A stretch of 6,778 nt of DNA, taken from positions 1 through 6,778 of the forward strand of contig CALALQ010000056.1 of NCBI GenBank assembly GCA_937925595.1, in the 5' to 3' direction. The notes below the pieces were generated by a model. It was not told the origin of the DNA and did no database searches. It saw only the letters and a program-made list of their open reading frames with translations. Below, piece by piece: positions 1 through 5,927 of this stretch. The DNA is from an uncultured Demequina sp. GTDB lineage: Bacteria > Actinomycetota > Actinomycetes > Actinomycetales > Demequinaceae. Positions within the stretch are counted from its first letter, which is position 1. Every line of letters starts with the position of its first letter. The translations under genes were made by a program, and so were the position numbers.

Positions 1-110
1 CGGTCGAGGAACTGCAGTCGGCCATCCGCACGGTCGAGGCCGAACTGGCACGCAATGCGGGATCGAGCACGAAGCGTCAGATTCGCGTCACGACAGCCAA
101 GGGCTTCTGA
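1..110 (+). CDS. gpW-like head-tail joining (head completion) protein, C-terminal end only
   Basis: The reading frame enters from the left edge (first full codon at 3) and ends at TGA 108-110, leaving 35 visible residues. The end has a helical stretch (ELQSAIRTVEAELAR), a Gly/Ser linker and a basic tail finishing RQIRVTTAKGF. Small gpW-family proteins of about 65-75 residues often finish with a similar basic, Lys-Gly-containing tail, and they are normally encoded directly before the lambda-type portal gene, as here. In lambda, gpW sits at the connector after DNA packaging and prepares it for tail attachment. The stop overlaps the portal start by one base (TGATG), which suggests translational coupling. 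The N-terminal half is outside the window, so the family call rests on the tail sequence and on position. Confidence 0.72.
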   Translation, partial: VEELQSAIRTVEAELARNAGSSTKRQIRVTTAKGF

Positions 111-1621
111 TGGCCTGGTTCTCGAAGTTCCGAAGCCTGTTCGGCCAATCGCCCGTCCACGAAGCCGCTGGCCGGGGCCGTCGCTCGCTGGCCTGGATGC
201 CCGGTAACCCGGGTGCCGTGGCCGCGATGCTGGCGACCAACAGCGAACTGCGCAGCAAGAGCCGCGACCTCGTCCGTCGCAATGCATGGGCGCAGGCCGG
301 CATCGAGGCCTTCGTGGCGAACGCGGTCGGCACCGGCATCAAGCCGCAGAGCCTGGCTGCCGACGAGCGCTTCAAGACCGAGGTGCAGGCGCTGTGGCGC
401 GACTGGACGGAGGAGGCCGACGCCGCTGGGCAGACCGACTTCTACGGCCTGCAGGCGCTGGCCTGCCGCGCAATGCTCGAAGGCGGCGAATGCCTGATCC
501 GGTTGCGGCCGCGTCGCCCGGAGGATGGCCTGGTCGTGCCCCTGCAGCTTCAGCTGCTGGAGCCCGAGCACCTGCCGATCAGCCTCAACACCGATCTGCC
601 CTCGGGCAACGTGGTGCGCTCGGGCATCGAGTTCGACGGGCTCGGGCGGCGCGTGGCCTACCACCTGTACCGCTCACATCCCGAGGACGGGCGTCTGGCG
701 CCGATGTCGGGCCAAGGCGGAATGGACACCGTGCGCATCGACGCGAAGGAAATCATCCATCTGTTCCGCGTCCTGCGCCCGGGCCAGATCCGGGGTGAAC
801 CGTGGCTGTCGCGGGCGCTGGTCAAGCTCAACGAACTCGACCAGTACGACGACGCCGAGCTGGTGCGCAAGAAGACTGCCGCGATGTTCGCCGGGTTCGT
901 GACGCGGCAGAACCCCGAGGACAACCTAATGGGCGAAGGCGCCGCCGATAGCGAGGGCATCGCGCTTGCCGGGCTGGAGCCGGGCACGCTGCAGATTCTG
1001 GAGCCCGGTGAGGACATCAAGTTCTCCGACCCGGCGGACGTCGGCGGCTCGTACTCCGAATTCCTGCGTACCCAGTTCCGCGCAGTCGCCGCCGCCATCG
1101 GCGTCACTTACGAGCAACTGACCGGCGATCTGACCGGCGTGAACTACTCGTCCATCCGCGCCGGCCTGCTGGAGTTCCGCCGTCGCTGCGAGATGGTGCA
1201 GCACGCCGTGCTCGTCCATCAGCTGTGCCGCCCGGTGTGGGCCGCGTGGATGAAACAGGCCGTGCTCGCGGGTGCGCTCGACGCACCGGGTTTCGCACGT
1301 GGCGGGCCAGCGCGCCGTCGCCAGTACTTGCAGGTGAAGTGGATTCCGCAGGGATGGCAATGGGTCGATCCGGAGAAGGAGTTCAAGGCAATGCTGCTGG
1401 CCATTCGGGCCGGCTTGATGAGCCGCTCGGAGGCCATCTCGGCCTTCGGCTACGACGCCGAGGACGTTGACCGCGAGATCGCCGCCGACAACCAGCGTGC
1501 CGACGACCTCGGCCTGATCTTCGACTCCGACCCTCGTCGCACGTCCAAGGACGGCGGCAGTGCCGAGCCGAACAAGAACGCCGCCGACGCCACGCAAACC
1601 GGCAACTCGCCACCTGCCTGA
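110..1621 (+). CDS. Lambda-type phage portal protein
   Basis: This 503-residue protein is the portal, the dodecameric ring at one capsid vertex through which DNA is packaged and ejected and to which the connector and tail attach. Length fits the lambda gpB family (lambda gpB is 533). Conserved signatures are RDLVRRN (52-58) followed by NAVGTGI (71-77), RGEPWLSRAL (218-227), GVTYEQLTGD (331-340) and NYSSIRAG (345-352), then the WIPQGWQWVDPEKE segment (411-424). The last ~40 residues are polar and probably disordered. The ATG at 110 overlaps the upstream stop by one base and has AAGGG at 99-103, six bases before it. The S49 protease gene follows after nine bases, the standard order for this phage type. 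In lambda the portal N-terminus is trimmed during maturation; whether that happens here cannot be seen. Confidence 0.96.
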   Translation: MAWFSKFRSLFGQSPVHEAAGRGRRSLAWMPGNPGAVAAMLATNSELRSKSRDLVRRNAWAQAGIEAFVANAVGTGIKPQSLAADERFKTEVQALWRDWTEEADAAGQTDFYGLQALACRAMLEGGECLIRLRPRRPEDGLVVPLQLQLLEPEHLPISLNTDLPSGNVVRSGIEFDGLGRRVAYHLYRSHPEDGRLAPMSGQGGMDTVRIDAKEIIHLFRVLRPGQIRGEPWLSRALVKLNELDQYDDAELVRKKTAAMFAGFVTRQNPEDNLMGEGAADSEGIALAGLEPGTLQILEPGEDIKFSDPADVGGSYSEFLRTQFRAVAAAIGVTYEQLTGDLTGVNYSSIRAGLLEFRRRCEMVQHAVLVHQLCRPVWAAWMKQAVLAGALDAPGFARGGPARRRQYLQVKWIPQGWQWVDPEKEFKAMLLAIRAGLMSRSEAISAFGYDAEDVDREIAADNQRADDLGLIFDSDPRRTSKDGGSAEPNKNAADATQTGNSPPA

Positions 1622-1630
1622 AGGATTCCC

Positions 1631-2866
1631 ATGACCCTGCTGCCCCATTTGGCGGCACGCCTCTTTGGTGTGCCGCTGGCGATCCATCGCCCGAAACTTG
1701 ACGTGATACTGGCCGTGCTCGGCCCCCGGGTCGGCCTGGCTGATCTGGCCGCACCGACCGGCTTCACGCCGCCCACGCGCACCGCAGCCACCCAGACGCC
1801 GAAGGTCGCGGTCATCCCGATCCACGGCACGCTGGTGCGGCGCACCGTGGGGCTGGAAGCCGAATCGGGCCTGACCAGCTACGCGGGGCTCACCGCCCAG
1901 CTCGACGCCGCCCTGGCCAGCCCGGATGTCGCCGCGATCCTGCTCGACATCGATTCGCCCGGTGGCGAGTCGGGCGGCGTGTTCGACCTGGCGGACCGCA
2001 TCCGTGCCGCGTCCGCTGTGAAGCCCGTGTGGGCGGTGGCCAACGACATGGCCTTCTCGGCGGCCTACGCACTGGCTTCGGCCGCCAACAAGGTGTTCGT
2101 GTCGCGCACCGGCGGCGTCGGCTCGATTGGCGTCATTGCGATGCACATCGACCAGTCGGAGAAGGACGCCCAGCACGGCGTCCGCTACACGGCGGTGTTC
2201 GCCGGCGACCGCAAGAACGACCTCAACCCGCACGAGCCGATTTCGAGCGAGGCCCACGCCTTCCTCAAGGCCGAGGTGAATCGCGTCTATGGCTTGTTCG
2301 TCGAGACGGTGGCCCGCCACCGGGGCATCGAGCCGTCCGCCGTGCGGGACACCGAAGCCGGGCTGTTCTTCGGGCAGGCCGCCGTCGCCATCGGGCTGGC
2401 CGATGCCGTCGGCACGTTCGATGACGCACTTGCCCAGCTCTGCGAATCCATTTCCCCCCCCCCGAATCTGGCGGCAAGCCACTCGGGCTCTTTCCGCAAC
2501 CTCCAGATGGAGTCTTTCATGAATGATCGAACCCACCCCGCTGCTCCTGATCGGCTTGCTGCTGATCCTGCTGGCAGTACTTCTCAACCGGCGACCGCCA
2601 CCGCTTTTGACCTGGCCGACGCCGTCGAAATCGCCCAGACCTGCACCCTGGCCGGGCGAGCCGACCTGATCGCGGGCTTCCTCGAGGCGCAGGCGTCGCC
2701 CGCCAAGGTGCGCAGCCAGTTGCTGGCCGCACAGGCTGAAGCCAGTCCCGAGATCGTCAGCCGCATCGCCCCCGATGCCGCTGCCTCCACCACCGCCAGC
2801 AACCCGCTGCTCGAGGCCGCGAAGCAGCTCGCGGCCAAGTCCGCATCGCTGAAGAAGGAGATCTGA
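1631..2866 (+). CDS. S49-family prohead protease with C-terminal scaffold domain (lambda gpC-like)
   Basis: This 411-residue protein should be the capsid maturation protease, cleaving scaffold and other prohead components from inside the procapsid. Residues ~56-275 form an SppA/ClpP-like S49 domain with DSPGGE (108-113), the nucleophile Ser143 in MAFSAAYALAS, GSIGVI (164-169) and Lys195 in AGDRKNDLNP. The Ser-Lys spacing of 52 residues equals that of the B. subtilis SppA dyad (S147/K199), so the active site looks intact. After about residue 276 comes a Pro/Ala-rich linker beginning at a C10 run. A scaffold-like end (~326-411) follows, helical and Ala/Gln-rich with a charged terminus (SLKKEI). 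Lambda gpC has the same protease-plus-scaffold layout (439 residues). The start at 1631 has GAAGGA five bases upstream. An internal start at Met297 probably yields free scaffold. Confidence 0.94.
   Translation: MTLLPHLAARLFGVPLAIHRPKLDVILAVLGPRVGLADLAAPTGFTPPTRTAATQTPKVAVIPIHGTLVRRTVGLEAESGLTSYAGLTAQLDAALASPDVAAILLDIDSPGGESGGVFDLADRIRAASAVKPVWAVANDMAFSAAYALASAANKVFVSRTGGVGSIGVIAMHIDQSEKDAQHGVRYTAVFAGDRKNDLNPHEPISSEAHAFLKAEVNRVYGLFVETVARHRGIEPSAVRDTEAGLFFGQAAVAIGLADAVGTFDDALAQLCESISPPPNLAASHSGSFRNLQMESFMNDRTHPAAPDRLAADPAGSTSQPATATAFDLADAVEIAQTCTLAGRADLIAGFLEAQASPAKVRSQLLAAQAEASPEIVSRIAPDAAASTTASNPLLEAAKQLAAKSASLKKEI
2454..2463 (+). repeat. Homopolymer run of ten C at the protease-scaffold junction
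   Basis: Ten consecutive C encode Ser-Pro-Pro-Pro (275-278) in the protease frame. It is the longest mononucleotide run I noticed in the window and it sits exactly between the two domains. Protease and scaffold parts are both in frame with ten C, so the count given is consistent with an intact gene; gain or loss of one C would separate the two domains. Confidence 0.9.
2509..2521 (+). promoter_or_regulatory. Internal ribosome binding site and ATG for scaffold
   Basis: GGAG (2509-2512), a six-base spacer and ATG (2519-2521) lie in frame exactly at the junction between the protease linker and the scaffold part. The spacing matches that of the ordinary gene starts in this operon (5-8 bases), which argues that the site is used. 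Confidence 0.55.
2519..2866 (+). CDS. Putative internal-start scaffold protein (Nu3-like), in frame within the protease gene
   Basis: An ATG at 2519 (Met297 of the protease protein) is preceded by GGAG at 2509-2512 with a six-base spacer, a good start inside the coding frame. Translation from here gives a 115-residue protein with no protease domain. It has a Pro/Ala/Thr-rich disordered start, a segment with AVEIAQTCTLAGRADLIAGF and LEAQASPAKVRSQLLAAQAE, then a helical end AAKQLAAKSASLKKEI. Lambda makes its scaffold Nu3 in the same way, from an internal start in gene C, in excess over the protease fusion. Scaffold guides capsid protein assembly and is degraded afterwards. Another in-frame ATG at 2507 (Met293) has a poorer upstream sequence. 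The nested product is inferred from the start site and family precedent and has not been shown. Confidence 0.6.
   Translation: MNDRTHPAAPDRLAADPAGSTSQPATATAFDLADAVEIAQTCTLAGRADLIAGFLEAQASPAKVRSQLLAAQAEASPEIVSRIAPDAAASTTASNPLLEAAKQLAAKSASLKKEI
2855..2860 (+). promoter_or_regulatory. Shine-Dalgarno of the decoration protein gene
   Basis: AAGGAG ends seven bases before the ATG at 2868, with the stop codon of the protease gene (2864-2866) inside the spacer. This fixes the start and suggests coupled translation. Confidence 0.85.
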
Positions 2867-2867
2867 G

Positions 2868-3248
2868 ATGCCCACTGTGTTCACCGAATCGATGAACTTG
2901 GGCGACCTGCTCAAGTACGAGGCCCCGAACCTTTACTCGCGTGACCGCGTCACGGTGGCCGCTGGCCAGACCCTGCCGCTGGGCGCGGTCGTCGGGATGG
3001 TCACCGCCACCGGCAAGGTCAAGCGGATCGACCCCTCGGCCACCGACGGCAGTCAGGTCGCCGCTGGCGTGCTGATGCAGGCAGTCGATGCTGCCCTGGC
3101 CGAACGTCCGGACGGCCTGATGGTGACGCGTCACGCCATCGTCTCCGACCACGCACTCTCGTGGCCCACCGGTATCACCACCGCCGAGCAGCAGGCCGCC
3201 ATTGCCCGGCTCAAGGCGCTGGGTGTCCTCGTTCGCCAAGGAGTCTGA
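2868..3248 (+). CDS. Head decoration protein (lambda gpD-like)
   Basis: This 126-residue protein matches the head decoration family (lambda gpD, 110 residues), which binds as trimers at the capsid three-fold positions and stabilises the expanded, DNA-filled head. Visible features are a polar N-terminal arm with LGDLLKYEAPNLYSRD (11-26) and a beta-rich core VTVAAGQTLPLGAVVGMVTATGKV typical of these proteins. There follow a GVLMQAVDA segment and a C-terminal stretch ending ALGVLVRQGV. The arm plus the family's AGQTLPLGAVVG turn is the strongest sign. The start has a perfect AAGGAG (2855-2860) seven bases upstream, encoded in the last codons of the protease gene. That fits the hundreds of copies needed per virion. 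It lies directly before the capsid gene, as in lambda. Confidence 0.93.
   Translation: MPTVFTESMNLGDLLKYEAPNLYSRDRVTVAAGQTLPLGAVVGMVTATGKVKRIDPSATDGSQVAAGVLMQAVDAALAERPDGLMVTRHAIVSDHALSWPTGITTAEQQAAIARLKALGVLVRQGV
3238..3243 (+). promoter_or_regulatory. Shine-Dalgarno of the major capsid gene
   Basis: AAGGAG lies seven bases before the ATG at 3251, in the last codons of the decoration gene, whose TGA (3246-3248) sits in the spacer. It decides the capsid start against the longer in-frame candidate at 3161. Confidence 0.85.
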
Positions 3249-3250
3249 CC

Positions 3251-4261
3251 ATGCAGAACATCTTCGAAAACCCCGCCTTCTCGATGTCGGCGCTGACTGC
3301 CGCCATCAACCTGCTGCCGAACAACTACGACCGCCTGGGCGCGATGGGCCTGTTCGTCGACAAGCCGCAGCGCTTCCGCTCGGTGATCGTCGAAGAGCAG
3401 AACGGCGTGCTCACGCTGTTGCCGACGATGCCCCCGGGCTCGCCCGGCACCGTAGGCGTGCGCGGCAAGCGCAAGGTGCGCTCGTTCACCATCCCCCACA
3501 TCCCGCACGACGACGTGATCCTGCCCGAGGAAGTCCAGGGCATCCGCGCCTTCGGCTCGGAAACCGAACTGCAGACCGTCGCGGGGGTGATGGCGCAGCA
3601 CCTGCAGACGATGCGCAACAAGCACGCGATCACGCTGGAGCATCTGCGCTTCGGGGCGTTGAAGGGCCAGATCCTCGACGCTGATGGCAGCGTCATCTAC
3701 GACCTCTACAACGAGTTCGGGATCACGCCCAAGACCTTCACCTTCAACATTTCCAATCCGGCCAACGGCTGGGATGTGAAGAAGGCCTGCCTGGATGTCG
3801 TCCGCTACGTCGAGGACAACCTGCAGGGCGAACGGATGAGCGGCCTGCATGCCTTCGTTGGCGAGGATTTCTTCGACGCGCTCACCGGCCACGATGAGGT
3901 CAAGGCCGCCTACGACCGCTGGCAGGATGGCCAGGCACTGCGCACCGATATGCGCGCGGGCTTCACCTTCGCCGGGGTCACCTTCGAGGAGCATCGCGGC
4001 CGCGCGGTTGCACCGGGCAGTGCCGTGCGCCGCTTCGTCGAGGCCGACGAGGGCCACATCCTGCCGCTGGGCACGATGGACACCTTCGCCACCTACTACG
4101 CGCCGGCCGACTTCAACGAGACGGCCAACACGGTGGCGCTGCCGCTGTACGCCAAGCAGGAGCCGCGCAAATTCGACCGGGGCACCGATCTGCACACGCA
4201 GGCCAATCCGCTGCCGCTGTGCCACCGCCCGGCGCTGCTGGTCAAGCTGGTGATGGCCTGA
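3251..4261 (+). CDS. Major capsid protein (lambda gpE-like)
   Basis: This is the HK97-fold major head protein, 336 residues from the ATG at 3251 (lambda gpE has 341). An in-frame ATG at 3161 would add 30 residues but lies inside the decoration gene; 3251 has AAGGAG at 3238-3243 with a seven-base spacer, so it is preferred. Family-typical regions are the N-terminal SALTAAINLLPNNYDRLGAMGLF, the hydrophobic/charged IPHIPHDDVILPEEVQGIRAFG (81-102) and the helix plus turn around LRFGALKGQILDADGSVIYD (132-151). Near the end is the strongly conserved PLGTMDTFATYYAPADFNET followed by the QANPLPL and RPALLVKL segments. The protein forms the icosahedral shell with scaffold, then expands and is decorated by the upstream gpD-like protein. 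The stop overlaps the next start by one base. Confidence 0.96.
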   Translation: MQNIFENPAFSMSALTAAINLLPNNYDRLGAMGLFVDKPQRFRSVIVEEQNGVLTLLPTMPPGSPGTVGVRGKRKVRSFTIPHIPHDDVILPEEVQGIRAFGSETELQTVAGVMAQHLQTMRNKHAITLEHLRFGALKGQILDADGSVIYDLYNEFGITPKTFTFNISNPANGWDVKKACLDVVRYVEDNLQGERMSGLHAFVGEDFFDALTGHDEVKAAYDRWQDGQALRTDMRAGFTFAGVTFEEHRGRAVAPGSAVRRFVEADEGHILPLGTMDTFATYYAPADFNETANTVALPLYAKQEPRKFDRGTDLHTQANPLPLCHRPALLVKLVMA

Positions 4262-4545
4262 TGGGGCTGATCGAACGGCTCTACGAGGCCGCTGATCGTG
4301 CCGGTCTGCTGGTGATCGCCGATGTCGAGGGAAGAAGCGTTGCAGTGGATTTCTCTTCGGCCGATGAAACCGTGCTTGATGGTCTGCTTCGCGCGGCCGA
4401 CTACACGATTCGCTTTCCTGCGTCCGCGCTGCCGGAACTTGCCACAGGCCACACGCTTTCCATTGCCGGCGTCACCTACCAGGTGCGCGATGTCCGCAGC
4501 ATCGGCGATGGCAGCGAGCGTCGCGCCGACCTCTCCCGTCTCTGA
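4261..4545 (+). CDS. Head-tail joining protein (lambda FII-like)
   Basis: A small protein of 94 residues from ATG 4261, which overlaps the capsid stop (TGATG). A longer in-frame start at 4219 would add 14 residues read from capsid coding sequence (MPPPGAAGQAGDGL) and is less likely. The C-terminal half has the pattern LPELATGHTLSIAGVTYQVRDV, then a DGSERRADL ending, resembling the compact beta-barrel of FII-type head-tail connectors in which a GDTL..G..Y.V motif is common. In lambda, FII binds under gpW and forms the surface to which the finished tail attaches. Its place directly after the capsid gene and before the tail terminator fits. No gene for a lambda FI-like packaging factor lies between. 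Family assignment is from pattern and position. Confidence 0.75.
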   Translation: MGLIERLYEAADRAGLLVIADVEGRSVAVDFSSADETVLDGLLRAADYTIRFPASALPELATGHTLSIAGVTYQVRDVRSIGDGSERRADLSRL

Positions 4546-4556
4546 GGACCCACAGC

Positions 4557-4982
4557 ATGAACTCCATCCGCGAGCGCATCCTGCGCGAGGTCGTGGCACG
4601 TCTGTCGGACGCCGTCGCGCCTATGCCGGTGCTGCGCCATCCGACCATACCCATCACCCGCGAAGCCAGCCCCGCGCTGCTCGTCTTTGCCGAAAGCGAC
4701 AGCATCGCCGGCCACGCGAATCACCTTGTGGATCGAGCCCTCACCCTGCGTCTCACCGTGGTGACGCGCGGCGAGGACGCGTTCGACCAGGCCGATCAGA
4801 CGCTGGTGGCGGTCCACGTGGCGCTGATGCGCGACGCGAGCCTCGGCGGCCTTTCGCTCCTGCTCCACGAAATCGACTGCGAATGGGACGCCGAGGACGC
4901 CGATGCCGGCGCCGTCGCAATGCCCGCCCGCTACGAGATTCGCTACCGCACCCACGCCCTGGACCTGACCAAAAACGGATGA
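4557..4982 (+). CDS. Tail terminator / minor tail protein (lambda gpU-like)
   Basis: A 141-residue protein that starts with a helix (NSIRERILREVVARLSDAV). A region then reads as an Ala/Leu-rich beta strand with a fluorescent-like AES/D turn (PALLVFAESDSIAG), followed by an LTLRLTVVTRGEDAFDQADQ strand-helix unit, an LMRDASLGGL loop and a final strand YEIRYRTHALDL. This alpha-beta layout and length resemble tail terminator proteins (lambda gpU, 131 residues), whose hexamer caps the tail tube, stops its growth and provides the surface that joins the head. Its position between the head-tail joining gene and the tail tube gene supports this. The start has GAGGA (4544-4548) eight bases upstream. 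The family is divergent, so an alternative is another small tail completion protein of the gpZ class. Confidence 0.65.
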   Translation: MNSIRERILREVVARLSDAVAPMPVLRHPTIPITREASPALLVFAESDSIAGHANHLVDRALTLRLTVVTRGEDAFDQADQTLVAVHVALMRDASLGGLSLLLHEIDCEWDAEDADAGAVAMPARYEIRYRTHALDLTKNG

Positions 4983-4988
4983 CTTTCC

Positions 4989-5162
4989 ATGACCCTTCAA
5001 CTGCTGAAACCCCACACGCACGCCGGGGTGCTTCACTCCCCCGGCACCCACCTCGAGCTCGACGAGGCCACTGCCCGCTGGCTCATCGAGCACGGCGTCG
5101 CCCAGCCTGCGCCCCCGGAGGCCGATAGCAAACCCAACACCACTTCCCGCAAAGGAGACTGA
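4989..5162 (+). CDS. Small conserved phage protein of unknown function (DUF7210-like)
   Basis: A 57-residue open frame fills the gap between the tail terminator and tail tube genes. It starts with ATG six bases after the previous stop and ends at TGA 5160-5162. The first ~38 residues form a compact unit, LLKPHTHAGVLHSPGTHLEL then DEATARWLIEHGVAQ. The remainder is a polar Pro-rich tail. The HAG..H.PG..LELDE..A.WLIE.GVA pattern recurs in small phage proteins found just before tail tube genes, some listed as DUF7210. Their role is unknown to me. The upstream Shine-Dalgarno is poor, so expression may depend on translation of the gene before it. Its last codons carry the AAGGAG that serves the tail tube gene. 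I am fairly sure it is translated, less sure of the family. Confidence 0.7.
   Translation: MTLQLLKPHTHAGVLHSPGTHLELDEATARWLIEHGVAQPAPPEADSKPNTTSRKGD
5152..5157 (+). promoter_or_regulatory. Shine-Dalgarno of the tail tube gene
   Basis: AAGGAG lies seven bases before ATG 5165, with the TGA of the small gene (5160-5162) in the spacer. The 16 bases from here to the ATG differ by one base from the equivalent stretch before the capsid gene (3238-3253). Confidence 0.85.
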
Positions 5163-5164
5163 CC

Positions 5165-5917
5165 ATGCCGTACTTTTCTGGACAAGGCCGCGTCTACATC
5201 GGCGCCCGCGACACTGCCGGCAACCCGCAAGGCCTGAGTTTTGTCGGCAACGTGCCCGAGCTCAAGGTATCGCTGTCAGTGGAGACGTTGGAGCACCAGG
5301 AGTCCACCAGCGGACAACGCCTGACGGACCTGCAGCTGATCAAGACCAAGAAGGGCGAATTCGCCTGCACGCTGGAAGAGCTGATCGCGGTGAATCTGGG
5401 CCTGGCACTCTACGGCACGACCATCGAACAGGTCAGCGGCACGGTGACGGCCGAGGCACTGCCCAACCCGGTCACGGCAGGAAGCCTGTACCTGCTCGCC
5501 AAGCAGAACGTCTCCTCGGTGGTGGTCAAGGACGCCTCGGGCACGCCCAAGACGCTGCCCGTCGCCCAGTACAGCCTCAATGCCAAGCACGGATCGCTGG
5601 TCATCAACGACAAGACGACGGGCGGCCCCTACGTGGAGCCGTTCAAGGTCGACTACGCCTACGGCGCCGCGCAAACGACCGCGTTGTTCACGCAGCCGCT
5701 GCCGGAGCGCTGGGTGCGTTTCGAAGGCCTGAACACCGCCGACAGCAACCGCGAGGTGGTGATCGACCTGTACCGCGTGGCGATCAACCCGGCCAAGGAA
5801 CTGTCGGTGATCACCGACGAACTGCTGAAGTTCGAGCTTTCCGGACAGGTGCTGGCGGACACGCTCAAGCCCGCTGCCGGCGACCTCGGCCAGTTCGGCC
5901 GCATCGTGCTGCTGTGA
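5165..5917 (+). CDS. Major tail tube protein (lambda gpV-like)
   Basis: A 250-residue protein, close to lambda gpV (246), that forms the stacked rings of the tail tube through which DNA passes. The N-terminal ~90 residues (FSGQGRVYIGARD, NVPELKVSLSVETLEHQES, LIKTKKGEFACTLEEL) and the C-terminal ERWVRFEGLNTADSNREVVID with LYRVAINPAKEL form the usual split tube domain. In between, at ~98-169, is an inserted beta-rich segment with repeated Val/Ile/Tyr strands (SSVVVKDASG, YSLNAKHGSLVIND, KVDYAYGAA), a pattern common to phage tail tube proteins of this kind. I see no clear C-terminal Ig domain like that of gpV. The strong AAGGAG fits high expression. It is followed by the chaperone gene ten bases downstream. 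Confidence 0.93.
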   Translation: MPYFSGQGRVYIGARDTAGNPQGLSFVGNVPELKVSLSVETLEHQESTSGQRLTDLQLIKTKKGEFACTLEELIAVNLGLALYGTTIEQVSGTVTAEALPNPVTAGSLYLLAKQNVSSVVVKDASGTPKTLPVAQYSLNAKHGSLVINDKTTGGPYVEPFKVDYAYGAAQTTALFTQPLPERWVRFEGLNTADSNREVVIDLYRVAINPAKELSVITDELLKFELSGQVLADTLKPAAGDLGQFGRIVLL

Positions 5918-5927
5918 GGAGTACACG

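Noticed and set aside
926..2914. Long open frame of 662 codons on the - strand opposite portal and protease
   Set aside because: It lies antisense to two clear phage genes, is low in family-like motifs and rich in Gly/Arg/His/Val, and such frames are expected opposite GC-rich genes with G/C third positions.
3161..3250. 30-residue N-terminal extension of the major capsid protein
   Set aside because: It lies inside the decoration gene, has no good ribosome binding site, and the ATG at 3251 has AAGGAG at ideal spacing and gives the usual length.
3131..4225. Open frame of 364 codons on the - strand opposite the major capsid gene
   Set aside because: Same antisense effect; the + strand frame is a clear capsid protein.
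4219..4260. 14-residue extension of the FII-like protein
   Set aside because: It would be read from capsid coding sequence in another frame; the ATG at 4261 makes the common TGATG coupling.
4322..5128. 268-codon + strand frame across the joining and terminator genes
   Set aside because: Its product is an Arg/Pro/Ala-rich shadow; the two shorter genes have family patterns, ribosome binding sites and the expected position.
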